Under the pieces are notes generated by a model that had not been told where the DNA came from, made no database searches, and was given only the letters and a program-made list of their open reading frames with translations. A program made the position numbers and the translations under genes. A stretch of 11,558 bases of DNA, from assembly GCA_020724105.1 (NCBI GenBank), contig DYHP01000009.1, forward strand, positions 12,349-23,906, read 5' to 3'. Below are positions 11,527 to 11,558 of this stretch, one piece after another. Origin of the DNA: Candidatus Methylomirabilis sp. (GTDB lineage Bacteria > Patescibacteriota > Patescibacteriia > DYHP01). The number at the start of each line of letters is the position of its first letter. Position 1 is the stretch's first letter.

Positions 11527-11558
11527 TTTACATATAATTCTTTCTCTTCGAGACCCTT

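Overview
The window looks like a chromosomal segment of a small-genome bacterium of the Patescibacteria (Candidate Phyla Radiation), probably Parcubacteria-like. This is an inference. It rests on the compact, moderately AT-rich genome with short proteins, a short DnaX without the tau domains, FtsH and ClpP-like genes of the general CPR style, weak or absent Shine-Dalgarno sites at several starts, and many short GC-rich palindromes between and inside genes. Standard stop codons are used, including TGA. No phage, plasmid or transposase gene is visible.

Layout. 1-440 (-): 5' part of a membrane-anchored TPR-like protein. 558-599: overlapping divergent promoters. 701-2049 (+): initiating sugar-phosphate transferase whose 3' end is broken by a deletion of about 28 bp. 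2112-2167: bidirectional terminator. 2246-3055 (-): secreted L,D-transpeptidase. It is divergent from 3351-3833 (+), a dCMP deaminase, and the two promoters share a palindrome over their -35 boxes. 3922-3993 (+): tRNA-Glu(CUC). 3994-4690: about 700 bp of non-coding or decayed DNA with a terminator, a remnant of a membrane-anchor reading frame and two strong palindromes. 4748-5713 (-): Tyr-rich and Pro-rich lipoprotein. 5841-6067: terminator and ~55-bp tandem repeats. 6068-6694 (-): YdjM/DUF457-like membrane hydrolase, probably in an operon with dnaX (6778-7899, -). 8104-9993 (-): ftsH. 10117-10719: non-coding, with palindromes and a promoter followed about 35-50 bp later by a terminator. 10720-11322 (+): ClpP-like protein. 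11392-11500: promoter plus terminator at the right edge.

Function. The genes cover cell-surface building (sugar transferase, L,D-transpeptidase, lipoprotein), protein quality control (FtsH, ClpP-like), DNA replication (DnaX clamp-loader subunit) and dNTP supply (dCMP deaminase). These are mostly separate short transcription units, many with a recognisable promoter (TTGAnn, 16-18 bp, TAnnnT-type -10) and hairpin terminator.

The most interesting signal is a population of short palindromic elements in leaders, in intergenic gaps and, in frame, inside three protein genes. The clearest case is in dnaX: a G/C-run palindrome flanked by an 8-bp direct repeat (TCCGAAAT), with exactly 57 bp (19 codons) added, so the frame is kept. 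Similar in-frame palindromes lie in the YdjM-like gene and, three times, in the lipoprotein. This resembles Rickettsia palindromic elements or MITEs, but I cannot place the families by name.
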